DNA of 64,000 nucleotides. It comes from Microplitis mediator. Lineage: Eukaryota; Arthropoda; Insecta; Hymenoptera; Braconidae. Shown here in pieces: positions 34,605 through 45,743 of this stretch (positions are counted from its first letter, which is position 1; each line of letters opens with the position of its first letter). Below the pieces are notes generated by a model. It ran no database searches and was not told where the DNA came from. It saw only the letters and a program-made list of their open reading frames with translations. The position numbers and the translations under genes are program-made. Where the stretch lies: contig NC_079969.1 of NCBI RefSeq assembly GCF_029852145.1, forward strand, positions 18,099,798 through 18,163,797, in the 5' to 3' direction.

Positions 34605-37490
34605 TCAATGATCCAAATTCAAGAGATAGTCGAACACTTTATTTTTAAATACTTCTAAGCTACAAGAATTTACTATCTCACCAGGTAATTCCTCCCACAT
34701 CCTTATCACAGTTACCAAAAAAGATTTTTCAAGATAAGTAGTGGTGAAATTTGGCAATTTAAATGACGAATGTCTCTTAGCCGCCAGTCTTTTTGAACGC
34801 TTAACATCAGTCTCTTCAACAAATTAATCACGTAAATACCGAGGTTTGCCGACATCTAGTAGCTTATAAAAGTAGCATACTAAAAAATACAGCCTGCGGT
34901 ATTTGACTGATAACCATCCAAGTTCTCGGCGATACGGGGTGATATGTTCATCTTTTTTTAAATTAAAAATGAACCTTATCGAAGCATTTATAGCACGCTG
35001 CAATTTTAGATCATTTTCAAAAGTACAATCAGTGAGTACAACAGAGCAGTAATCAATGAGAGGTAGGATGGTTGCTGATACCAATAACTTCCTGATCTCA
35101 ACAGTAAAAATGTTCTTCCTGACTTTAAGACTATGGAGAGCTGAGTTAAATTTGCTGGAAATTTGTGCGACATGATTGTTCCAAGATAAGTTCTGGCTCA
35201 AATGTATCCCTAAGCATTTAGTTGATTCAATATAGGGTATAACAATACCATTTACTATAATAGGAGGAACATCTATAGCTTGAATTTGCCTTAATTTACT
35301 ACTCGAACCCAAGATCATAGCTTTCGTCTTTAACAAGTTTATCTCTAAACCATGCTGCTTCGCCCAATCTGCAACTGCTTGAGCATCAACAGTGACCTGC
35401 CTGGCTGCTTCTTGAAGCTGATAAATATAACAGTGCCGATAGATATATTTGTCATCAGCAAACAATCCATGCTTGCAAAATACTAACTGTTTGACCACGG
35501 AATTCATAACAATTGAGAATAATATCGGTCCCAGGACAGAGCCTTGAGGGACTCCTGATGAGGTTTTCAGAAATCTTATCGGGATTCCTAAATCATTCAA
35601 TAATGATTGAGATCGATTTTATAAGTAAGAGAAAAACCAAGTTATTACTTCAATTGAAAAACCAAGCTCAAAAAGTGCAATAAATATAGTTTTTGGATCC
35701 ACGTAGTCAAACGCCTTGCTTAGGTCAAATAGAACCAGCAAGGTCACTTGATTTTTATCCATAGCTTGTCTGATGTCATCAGTGAGCTTTAACAATGCAG
35801 ACTGCGTACTGTGATGTTTGCGAAATCCAGACTGAAATGGATCAAACAAGTCATTACCCTCCAGGTAAGCTACCACTTGATTTGCAATAATTCTCTCAAA
35901 AACTTTTGCTAAATGAGATAGATTTGCAATCGGCCTAGTGTCCGACGGAGATCTAGGCGGTGTCACTTTGTTTAATGGTATTATATAAATGGTCTTCCGA
36001 ACCTCGGGAAAAGTACAGGTGTCAAGAGATCTGTTGAATAAGGCAGTGAGAAAGAGTGAGATTTGTGAAAAATGATCTCTCAGCCATCTTAAATCCAGCC
36101 CATCAGGACTATTCCCTTTAGATTTAGAGAGCGTAAGATGTAATGCTTTAGTAACATCGACAATATCAATTTTTGACCACTTAAACGAGCACTCAACTAA
36201 CCTCGAACAAGTCAAAGGTAAAAGATCTATAAAACCATTACTGCAAGGTGGATGTTTTCTAACTATATTAGCATAGTATTCATTGAGCTCAGAAGCGTTG
36301 AAGAAATTTAGCGGTCATGAAGAGTTTGATTTAATTAATCCAAGATGTTTAAGTTTGCTCCAGACAGTTGATCCATGCGGTAGATTTGAGAGAGCAGTTT
36401 TCAAGTATATTTCACGGGCACGATTCAACTCAACTTTTAGCTTTTTCCTCTTTACTCTGTAAAGAGCAAGTAAATTTGGATCTCGATTTCTTCTAGCTCG
36501 CTTGTAAATTTCATCTCGTTCTTTGCACTTCACTTTTAATTCTTTTGTAAGCCAATGATTACGATGACGAACAATCTTTTTTGTAATTACTGGTGCAAAT
36601 ACATCCAAAGTTGATAGAATTTCAGTTTTAAACAAATCAAGTAGTTCATTTGGATCTAAGCGTTCAAAAACCGAATTTCCCACATTTAGAAACTTTGCTA
36701 ATGAATTTGACAAGGCTATGTGATCACAGCTCTTTAAATTTCTGAAAGCAATCTTTTTTTCCAAACGTTTTGAATTACTTATAAGATACTGACAAAATAA
36801 GTAATCAAGACCATCTATGAAAGGGGAGTCAGATTTAGTATAAGATGCCAACTTACTTTCATTATCTAACAAAATCACATCTAACTAGGAGTCACAATTA
36901 TTTTTATGGAATGTAGCACTAAAGGGAATACAGTACAATGATGATTCAGCAATAAAAATCTTTAAGTGGTTAGTAGTGCAACTATTTTCAAGTAAATTAC
37001 AGTTTAGAACACCAGCTATAATGATATTGTTGAAATTTGGAGCAAGCTTTGCGTAAATATCAAAAAATTCATTCAAGAAAAGACCTTTTGGTCTTCTATA
37101 AATACCGCAAAGTAAGAGATGGGTCCCAGTAGTTAGAGTAACATTTGTTATCAAAAATTCCGGTTGACTTACATGTTCTGAAGATGATATATGAAGTATT
37201 TTTACCTTGAGTGATTTATGAACTAAACAAGCAACACCACCACCTTGAATATAACGACCTGTGTTAGAATGTTGCAGAGTTCGGTCTTTACGAACAGCTA
37301 TATAATCATCAAGTGAGAAAATACTATTATCAGTGGATGGCTTTAACCAGGTTTCAGTTAAAATAATTATATCAGGCTTCTTCATAGCAACTAGGTTTAA
37401 GAATTGAGCAATATGACCCACAAAACTGTTTATATTTAAGCTTAGGATATTTATTGGTAAATTTTGTTGAACAGAGTTTATAGTTGAATC
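34605..37490 (-). pseudogene. LINE ORF2: endonuclease and reverse transcriptase
   Basis: One reading frame covers an apurinic-type endonuclease (ILSLNINSF, IIILTETWLKP, LLCGIYRRP), a linker, and reverse transcriptase (SKGNSPDGLDLRWL, IANLSHLAKVFERI, FRKHHSTQSALL, LFDLSKAFDYVD, SSGVPQGSVLGPILF, LFADDKYIY), with a C-terminal segment ending YLLNLDH at 34605. In-frame stops: TAG near 36884, TGA near 36316, TAA near 35618, TAA near 34826. The AFD and FADD catalytic boxes are intact. It directly follows ORF1, in the same frame after its TAG. Its family is close to Jockey/CR1-type LINEs. Confidence 0.75.
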
Positions 37491-37499
37491 TACAGAATG

Positions 37500-38156
37500 C
37501 TATTCCAGCTTAGCTAGATTAGAATCACAGCTTATAGTTAATCTTTCAGAGCCATCATCTCTTCTAGCAAAAACTTGTCCACTTCTAACCCAAACATATT
37601 TAAACCTCTTGATTTTGGCCTTCTCTTTGGTTCGCTGTAGAAGTCGGTGAGTTTCCAGGGAAAGAAATTCATTGATATAAATGAGTCCTTTGAAGTTTGA
37701 GTCTACATAAGCAGGAAAAACAGTACTTGCTAGTAGATTTCTCGACTTACGTTTCTTATCAATTATAAAATCACGAATCTGCGACGACTTCAGGCAAACC
37801 AAGTAAGAATGAGACAAAGGCTTATCTTAATTGGTATTAGAATTTTTCTTGTTTTCAAATTTACGTACGGTTAGGACATCACCAATCAAATTTGGTAACT
37901 CTAAGTTATTTAGAACAGCTGATGAGATTTCAATTGGAGACAGATTTTTAATTACCAGGTCAGGAATTCCTGAGATAAGCAACTCAGATGTAATACTAGA
38001 CGATTGTAAAGATGACAAGGCTCTATTGCCCAAGGTCTCTGGCTTTGCAAAATCAGAAAGTTTCTGGTACACAGAACTCATATCAGCTTCTCTTTGTTCC
38101 CTCAATTCCACAAGATCTGAATTTAATTTAGAAATGGACTCAGAGTTCATCTTCAC
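37500..38156 (-). pseudogene. LINE ORF1 with FP-like nucleic-acid-binding domain
   Basis: The N-terminal half (38156-37827) is acidic and helix-forming, likely a coiled coil (SISKLNSDLVELREQREADM). The C-terminal half (37817-37500) has YINEFLSLETHRLLQRT and FKYVWVRSGQVFARRDDG, which matches the C-terminal domain shared by many LINE ORF1 proteins and baculovirus FP25K. One in-frame TAA (about 37820) separates the halves. The protein would coat LINE RNA. Confidence 0.65.
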
Positions 38157-38285
38157 AGAGATAAATATAGAGTAAGTAATACATTAACTAAAGTTAAAAT
38201 TATTATATGTTAACTGTGTAGTTATATATCTTAACAATTAAAATTTCTCTCAATGCGCTCGGTAATAGTTTTAAAGAAGGTCACG

Positions 38286-38413
38286 CAATGATAAAAATAA
38301 GTATCAAAAGGGCATAACATTATGTTCTCCATGTTGAAATCGTAACTTGTTTACTTCCAGAAGTACCTCTTTTATTGCTCGTACGTTATTGGTACCTTGG
38401 TCGCAAACAGTAT
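38286..38413 (-). pseudogene. P-like transposase piece 4: second catalytic region
   Basis: The reverse strand reads NTVCDQGTNNVRAIKEVLLEVNKLRF. The CDQGT box is the expected place of the second catalytic aspartate. It joins directly to piece 3 across the Ty3/gypsy insertion and fades out near 38286, where the LINE insertion begins. Confidence 0.7.
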
Positions 38414-38676
38414 TGTAGTATCGAAAATAAGTAGAATATACGCGCAAAGCGAAGGCCATCAGTTAGTATTAAGTCTAGTTGTAAGATGCTATTTTGAGTG
38501 TAGGAGTGGTTGACCTGAGTGTGAAAGTAGTTCTGTATGAGCATTCGGCAAATACGTGCCATTGTACTGTATTGCATTGTTTTTAATAAACTTCCAACTC
38601 TTTTAATTTCAACTTACTAATTATCAACCTCTATAGGATAAGAACCTTGTCCTATTTAGTCCGATATGATTGTACA
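38414..38676 (+). repeat. 5' LTR of the Ty3/gypsy element
   Basis: 263 bp, TG...CA termini, with AATAAA near 38585 as a likely polyadenylation signal. Internal sequence next to it begins CTTAAGGGGCTCAACC; I could not match this to a specific tRNA primer. Confidence 0.8.
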
Positions 38677-38767
38677 CTTAAGGGGCTCAACCGTGATCTA
38701 GAGTGTAGTAAAAGTTTGAGTTTTTAAAGAAGCTGAAAGTTTTTCTGTGACAGTGTAACTTGATAAA

Positions 38768-39180
38768 ATGGCAGACAACGGGGTAGCCAACGAAGGGGTA
38801 GGTTCAACTGATGAGGAAGTTGCCCAAATGACCATACCAGAGCTGAAAGCGGAGCTCAAAGGACGACGTCTCAGGTTATCAGGTTGAAAGCGAGAACTTC
38901 TACAGCGTTTGATAGCCGCGTTGAGATTAGAACGGGAGCACGGTTCACAAGACGACGACGACGACAACGAAGAGGAAGACGACGAAGAAGAGGAGAAGGA
39001 ACATCAGGGCGTCCGGAAAGACGCCGGGGCTGGCCTGGAGGTGAACCCTCTAAACGACGACGAAGCTGATGCTCCAGGAGGGTGTGCAACCCCAGTAATC
39101 CGACGCCCAAGCAGACCCAACTGTACGTTATTGCTCTAAAAGACGTGGAGAACTCATTGGAGTTCAGAGGGGATGATTTA
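38768..39180 (+). pseudogene. gag remnant with SAP-like motif
   Basis: From the ATG at 38768: an N-terminal MTIPELKAELKGRRL followed after a TGA (38886) by KRELLQRLIAALRLE, together resembling a SAP DNA-binding helix-extended-helix. An acidic run of Asp/Glu (38953-39000) follows. A second frame then gives YVIALKDVENSLEF before the frame is lost at about 39180. No CCHC knuckle or protease motif remains. Confidence 0.55.
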
Positions 39181-39184
39181 TTAA

Positions 39185-41980
39185 ATGTTTTCCGTTGCAT
39201 TTTTGAAGTTAGACGAAGCGGAGATTAACGTAAATGCACCCGAGATTTTCAATATAAATGTTGTGGATAAGATCAAGGAAATGGACGTATCTCATATCGA
39301 AGATAAGTATTATCGAGAAGCCGTGCGGGATATCATTAATAGGTTTAAGCCGGAAAAGACACAAGATGTTGGTTTAACAGCTAAAATTGTTTTAAAAAGG
39401 GAGAAACCAGTACTTAGACGGCGGCGAAGACTGGCTTCTTGTGAAAAGAAAGAAGTAGATGATTTAATGAAGACGTAGATAAATGAAGGCGTAATAAGAC
39501 CGTCAAATTCTGAGTACGCGAGTCCGATAGTCGTAGTAAGAAAAAAAGATGGTTCTATTAGAGTTTGTGTCGATTGTCGCGAATTAAATGAACTTATTGA
39601 GTGTCCGCATTTTCCATTACCGTTAATTGACGATAGTTTAGACGCGTTACAAGGGTTCAAGTATTTTAAAACACTCGATTTAAAGAATGGGTTTTTTCAT
39701 GTGAGAATGCACGAGGACAGTTGTAAATATACGTCTTTTGTCACGCCAATAGGACAGTATGAATTTTTAAAGTTACCATTCGGTTTAAAGATTTCTCCTA
39801 TTATATTTCAAAAATATATTACTATGATTTTTAAAGAGCTTACAGATAACGGTATTCTCATAGTTTATATAGACGATATTGTTATTCTTGCGAGAAATTT
39901 GAAAGAGGCATGAGAACGTTTACTAATGATAATATGATAATAAGGATAGCCGAACAGCATGGGTTGGTAATAAACTGGGAAAAATGTCGTTTCCTATTGA
40001 CAGAAATTGAGTATTTGGGAATCGTTATTTCGGAAAACACCATAAAACCATCCACTCATAAAACTAAGGCCGTGGCTAATTTTCCCAAACCAACATCTGT
40101 TAAAAAGGTTCAAAGTTTTTTGGGTCTCACGGGGTATTTCAGAAAATTTATTAGGGGTTACGCGAAGATTGCTAAGTCGTTAACAGATTTATTGAAAAAA
40201 GATGTAAAGTTTTATTTTGGGGACCAAGAGACCGAAGCATACGAGACCTTGAAGACAGTACTTACCAATGGTCCTGTGTTAAAATTATGCAGAGTCGGGG
40301 CTAAAACTGAGTTGCACACAGATGCGTCTATGGAAGGGTACAGGGCAATAATACACCATGCAATATTGATGCAATTAGACCCAAATGACAGGAGTTTTTA
40401 TCCGGTTTATTTTGCCAGTGGAAAAACCACTCCTGTGGAGACTAAGTATACAAGTTATGAGTTAGAAGTGCTAGCTATTGTAAAAGCACTAGTTAAGTTT
40501 AGAGTGTATTTGTTGCCTATATCATTTACTATTGTAACTGATTGTCAAGCGTTTGCGATGACGATGAGAAAGGAAGATCTATGTTTGCGTGTTGCCCGAT
40601 GGGCTTTGTTGTTGGGTGATTTTAAGTACCAAGTACAGCATCGGCCAGGTACAAGTATGCAGCATGTCGATGCTCTAAGTCGAAATCCATTGCCGAGTAT
40701 TATGTATGTAAGTGTGAGTGAAGATGGGCTGATTGCACATTTAAGAAGCGCACAAAACAAGGACAATGAAGTCCGTAAGCTTATAGAGGCCGTAACGTGC
40801 AGCCAGACCGGTGGGATTGTCATTGGAAATAATATTTTGTACAAAATCTGTAAAGACGATTTGTTAATTGTAGTACCTAAGGCTACACAGACTCAGGTAG
40901 TCAGGCAGGCGCACGAACGTGGCCACTTTAGGGTTACAAAAACCGAAGCAATTGTCAAGCAAGACTTCTGGTTTAAGGGGCTGCGAGAAAAGGTCGAGCA
41001 CATAATAGAAAATTGCTTAAACTGCATTTTAGCTCAGCGGAAGTTGGGTAAACAAGAAGGGCATTTAAATCCTTTAGACGAAGGAGACACGCCGTTGGAC
41101 ACGTACCATATTGACTATGTGGGCCCAATGACTGCTACCAAGAAAAAATACGCACACATTTTTGTTATTGTAGATGCATGTACCAAGTTTACGTGGCTTT
41201 ATCCTTTAGATCTACTGATGCAGCAGAGGTATTAGACAGATTGACGAAGCAAGCTGCCATTTTTGGGAATCTAAAACGAATCATCTCGGACCGAGGAACA
41301 GCGTTTACGTCTAATGCGTTCAAGGGCTATTGTACCGAGGAAAGTATTCGGCATTCCCTAATCACAACAGGAGTTCCTAGGGGGAACGGGCAGGTAAAGA
41401 GAGTTAACCGAACCCTCATCCCATTGTTAACAAAATCCGTCATTGTTTGACGGCGCCAAATCCAGATGATTGGTATAAACACGTTGACAAAGTGCAAAAG
41501 TTTTTGAACTCGATGGTCAACTGAAGCACTGGGAAGACGCCATTCCAGTTGCTTGTTGGAGTAGATATGCGGCTCAAGGAGGATGCGCAGATCAGGGACT
41601 TAATTGAAGCAGTGTGGACGTCGCAATTTGAAGAAAGCCGGTGAATGTTACGTGAGGAGGCAGCAAAGGCGATCACTGAAGCACAAGAAAGAAACAGAAA
41701 AAACTGCAACAAAGAAAGGAAGGATGCTAGGCAGTATGAGAGCGGTGACCTAGTGGCCATAAAAAGGACACAGTTTGGAGTGGGTTTAAAGCTACAAGGT
41801 AAATTTTTGGGTCCGTATCACGTAGTGCGAGCGTTGCGGAATGACCGCTATACAGTTCAAAAGGTTGGGGAGCATGAGGGCCCAAACCAAACACCAACGA
41901 CTGCTGATTTTATGAAGCTTTGGGTTGCCAACGACGAAGATGAAGACTCAAGCAGCAGCGAGGTAGAAAAAGACACTTGA
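39185..41980 (+). pseudogene. pol: reverse transcriptase, RNase H and integrase, broken
   Basis: Order: reverse transcriptase (SEYASPIVVVRKKDGSIRVC, FKTLDLKNGFFHV, LPFGLKISP, IVYIDDIVILA, 39480-39900), RNase H (TELHTDASMEGY, YTSYELEVLAIVKAL, DALSRNP), integrase zinc finger (HERGHFRVTKTEAIV...CLNCILAQ) and core (YHIDYVGPMTA, FVIVDACTKFTWLY, ISDRGTAFTSNAFK), then an integrase C-terminal part (41645-41980, GDLVAIKRTQFG, GPYHVVRAL). The YIDD box is intact. Breaks: TAG at 39476, frame changes near 39912 and 41215, stops near 41450, 41521 and 41642. Reverse transcriptase copies the RNA to DNA and integrase inserts it. Confidence 0.85.
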
Positions 41981-42009
41981 GGGCAGATGTCCTTGCAGGG
42001 ATGGCCGAG

Positions 42010-42398
42010 TGTAATATCGAAAATAAATAGAGTATACGCGCAAAGCGAAGGTCATCAGTTAGTATTAAGTCTAGTTGTAAGATGCTATTTTGAGTGTAGG
42101 AGTGCAAGAGAGAAAGAGTGAAAGTGAGAGAGTCAGAATGAGAGTAGGTACGATGGGTACTTTGGTATGATTGCTTCAGCGAGGCAAGCGTAAGTACAAG
42201 GAGTGGGAGACGGGATGAGTGTCGAGGGTCAGTTGACCTGAGAGTGAAAGTAGTTCTGTATGAGCATTCGGCAAATACGTGCCATTGTACTGTATTGCAT
42301 TGTTTTAATAAACTTCCAACTCTTTTAATTCCAACTAACCAATTATCAACCTCTATAGGATAAGAACCTTGTCCTATTCATTCCAATATGATAGTACA
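42010..42398 (+). repeat. 3' LTR of the Ty3/gypsy element
   Basis: 389 bp. It shares both ends and most sequence with the 5' LTR, plus a purine-rich internal block (GAGAGAAAGAGTGAAAGTGAG and onward) that the 5' LTR lacks. An AATAAA lies near 42306. Confidence 0.8.
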
Positions 42399-42402
42399 GT
42401 AT

Positions 42403-43288
42403 TTACCGGGAAGAATCCATAATCAATAATTTTACCAATAACTTTTTTCATAATGCGTTTCAAATCAACAACACTCGTCTGACTCTCACAAAAACCACAA
42501 TAAACTAGAAGACTTCAGCCACTGACGATAAAACGAATCGAAACAACCAAAACATGATTAGCAAAGTTGGCCATTTGTTTGTCTCTGAAATCTTCAAACC
42601 CACCAATTTTATCAGTTTCGCGAATCATAATAAAGATGTGGCATAGTTGAAGCTTCATCCCAAGCCACTAGCAAACTTTTTCTTTTTTTGTTAGCTTTTG
42701 ACTTCCCAGTTTCAAATAATGTCTTACAAACGGGAAAATACCCGTGTCAAAAGCAATTTTTGACGATTCTTGATTGAGATAGCTAGCTCCTGACATAACA
42801 AATATTTTACTTAAAAATTTGTAGTTAGCTGGAGATCGTTGGTGTATTAATAAGGACAATAATTTTTGTGGTAGAGTAAAACGCCTACCCTAAACAATAA
42901 GATCAGTACAATAATTTTACAGATGCTTAACAAAACGTAAAATTATATAGTATAAGTAGCAAGGTAATGATTGTTGACAAACCTTTGATTTTAATTGGTT
43001 TGATCAAATTGCATTTCAATAAAGATTTGCTGAAAGGTAGAAAGAGATCGCAATTTTTTATAATCTATTTTCTGGTTCTGACAATATTTTTTATATTTAT
43101 GTAATAATTTATTGCATTTTTTTTTTATTAATTTGTGATGAATCATTTTTTTTGTCAACTTCTTGCACATTTGACCCGACATCAATCTATAATATATAAT
43201 GTACAATTTAGAAGCTTTGGAATTTTGACAAGAATAAAAATAATAGTGAAAAAATGTTGAGATCCTTACTGTATCATTTTTACTAATC
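42403..43288 (-). pseudogene. P-like transposase piece 3: coiled coil and nuclease start
   Basis: A basic, leucine/lysine-rich segment (43206-42991, KKLTKKMIHHKLIKKKCNKL) that suits the dimerisation coiled coil is followed by LLIHQRSPANYKFLSKIF (42850s) and then VAWDEASTMPHLYYD, where the aspartate of WDE fits the first catalytic residue. Next comes GGFEDFRDKQMANFANHVLVV and KIIDYGFFPVNTV. At least two frameshifts lie between 42560 and 42680. The right end is interrupted by E3 and the left end by the Ty3/gypsy element. Confidence 0.7.
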
Positions 43289-45283
43289 TATGACAGAGTG
43301 TTTAGCTTGCCAAGTCCGGTCGCACCTAAGTATTATGGTCGAATATTAGGGCGCCACTGGAAGATAGACTCGGCCTTCCAGAACCGGATGTTAATTGTAT
43401 TTATTTTATATGCTCAGGGTCGTTCGTAAATTTTATATTTTGTGAGAGAGGAGAGGAATAGTGAACAGGCTGAAATAAATTTATTTAAACTTTACTTTTA
43501 ATTTTAATAACCTTAAGCACCTTGCTTATTATTTATTTTTCCTTAATGACAATTAATAATCTTATGACAAACTATGCTTATGACAAACTAAACTTATGAC
43601 AAACTAAATGCGTCCCCTGGACGTTTCCACACTCCCACACACACGTATTTTAAGCGTCTTCCGGACGTAACACACACACACACTCTCTTTAAAAAACCGT
43701 CCACCGGACGTTAAACCTTTAACCTTAATACACTTTGATTAAAAAACCGTCCACCGGACGTTAAACCTTATGTTCCTTAATTTCTACTTTAAAAAACCGT
43801 CCACAGGACGTTAACCCGCATTTTCTTAATTAGTGTCCACCGGACATACCTTAAACCTAACTTATAATTTTGTCCACCGGACTTACATCACAAACACAAT
43901 TTCTTTCAATTAACATTACTTGATTCTACTTAAAACTCTATTTTCTTTTGTACTTTTTATATCATCACAATCTTTTCACCCAAAACTTCATGACTCTAAT
44001 TCAACTAAAATTCCAATATAAAATTTCCGCATTAACTCATTCCGATTACAATTTATCACTTCCTTAATTTCAATTAACTCACTGATTTTACACGTATTAA
44101 TTAATTTATTTGTTGTTTAGATTAAGTATTAATTAATTAATTTTTCCTTATAATTTTCCACTAATAATTTTACCAGTAATTTTATACATTAATTTACTTC
44201 ACAATAAAATAATCCGTTTCTTTCCATTTTACTCAATAACAATATATCACAACTCTAGTGTCCTTTTTACGACTTCATTTTATTTAGATATTTTAATTAA
44301 TTAACTTAAAATTAATTTATAATTAAATCGTGACTAGAATTACGTTATGAATTGACTAGAAATTCAGCCATTGAGTTGGCGTTACTCGGTCTTGAATCTT
44401 ACTGACGAATTCGAGTAAATTAAAGTTTATTTATGAATTAATTCAGCCACTGGAATAAATTCCGGCCTCAATTAATTTATTGACGTGATCGAATAATTTA
44501 TTTAGTTAGTTATTTACGCGGGAAAATTATTTTATTCCAGCCAAAGGCCTCGGATAAAATAAATTCAGAGTTATAGACACAATGGCGAATAAGAGCGGCG
44601 TGACACAACTTTTGAAAAACACGAGGCGCGTGGTTGTAATGGCCAACGGCCTACAACTTCCAATTTATACACGCGAGGACCAACGGAAAGATATTAATCA
44701 AATTAATTATAATTAATTCTGCCATTGGAATATAAATTCCGGCCTTAATTAATTATAATTTTACCTGATGAATTTTACAGCAGCAACCAGATGAGACTCG
44801 TAGCTGATGTCCGGCTATTTCTCCAATTGTCGTCCAATTTTCCTTACAGGTGAATCGGCTCTTCTGGTTCTCGATTGTCCGGGTTGTTCTTGCTCCAGAT
44901 TGTTAAGGTCCTCGTCTTGCCTCGTATAGAATGGTGTAGATGATGCGTCCAATCACTCTAGTTGTTCACTAACTTTCACTTAGGCGTCCATCGCCTTCGG
45001 TCGTCCGATTGACTCTCTTTGGGTGTCCAACGAACTCTCTCGATTTTTGGCACGGCACTCCCTTATAACTCTTCGATTCACCCCCGGAAAACTCATCCCT
45101 ACTAAATTAATTAGCAAAAGAAAGGGGCGGATGTTCGGGTCTCACTGATTAGCGACACCCGGTGACATGTCGAATCACTCAATTTAATAAACCGAGTTAT
45201 AATTAGGACCCATTATCGACCGTGGACAAATCCAATTTTAGATCTTAATAAATAGCCATTGGAATCTATTTTACCCTGTTACA
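43289..45283 (+). mobile_element. Solo-LTR-like element E3 inside the P-like gene
   Basis: Starts TATGACAG, ends CTGTTACA, with target duplication AATC (43285-43288, 45284-45287). It is homologous to E1 and E2 at its start (GGGCGCCACTGGAAG). Its hairpin block: CGTCC-CCT-GGACG (43611-43623), CGTC-TTCCG-GACG (43655-43667), CGTCC-ACC-GGACG (43698-43710 and 43748-43760), CGTCC-ACA-GGACG (43798-43810) and TGTCC-ACC-GGACA (43834-43846), the last with C:G replaced by T:A in both arms. GGCC...GGCC units (GGCCAACGGCC near 44641) occur later. It splits the THAP end from the coiled coil of the P-like transposase. Confidence 0.75.
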
Positions 45284-45495
45284 AATCTTCACAATGTCGT
45301 TAGAAAGATTTAGATGAGGATAAGCATCCGGTAGTAAGTGAGTTCGAACACTTGTCACCCTATACATGTCTTCAGAAAAGTGCTTATGACAAACCAATGC
45401 ATTTAGAGAATGAAGTTTAACAGGTGAAAAATTGTTTAATTCTGTATTGTTTATTTTAGTTTGCCATATTAATGATTTTTTGGAACGAAGTTCGT
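45284..45495 (-). pseudogene. P-like transposase piece 2: THAP domain, C-terminal half
   Basis: Continues in the same frame with KSLIWQTKINN...SLNALVCHKHFSEDMY...HLLPDAYPHL. The C..HF pair supplies the last zinc ligands and the LLPDA.P box is the usual THAP end. It stops at the AATC target site of element E3. Confidence 0.75.
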
Positions 45496-45743
45496 TATGG
45501 AGCGTTACGGAGGGGTACCCTAGGCAGCAAAAAACGTCCGTAACGCGAGAAAAAAGCGTAACCTTTTTATGTATAGTCTATGTATGATAGCTATACAGTG
45601 TCTCATGTATAGTCTGTGGGATGACTGTTATTATTATTGCAGTTTGCTATTATTACTATATCATTCAATAATTACACCATCTAGTGGTCAAAAGTGGAAC
45701 CATCTGATCGTTATTACTACGTTAAACGCATGGAGGCTATACA

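Larger units (their letters stand above)
34266..38285 (-). mobile_element. Nearly full-length LINE inside the P-like gene
   Basis: A non-LTR retrotransposon with ORF1 (37500-38156) and ORF2 (34605-37490) and a 3' tail of GATT/AATC repeats (34272-34290). Probable but imperfect target copies (ATAAAAGTAT near 34043-34052, AAAATAAGTAT near 38293-38303) bracket the interval. It carries only stop codons and no frameshifts that I could see, so it is fairly young compared with its host gene. Confidence 0.65.
38414..42398 (+). mobile_element. Ty3/gypsy LTR retrotransposon, internally deleted
   Basis: The 5' LTR is 38414-38676 (TGTAGTATCG...TTGTACA) and the 3' LTR 42010-42398 (TGTAATATCG...ATAGTACA), with target duplication GTAT (38410-38413, 42399-42402). 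The LTRs align except that the 3' LTR has about 125 extra bases (roughly 42105-42232). Between them lie a gag remnant and a broken pol. Most of gag, the nucleocapsid and protease are deleted around 39180. It interrupts the P-like transposase between the VNTV and CDQG codons. Confidence 0.85.

Noticed and set aside
38884..39200. Arg-rich and Ser-rich frames overlapping gag
   Set aside because: Shadow frames of the Asp/Glu-rich gag segment on the same or opposite strand.
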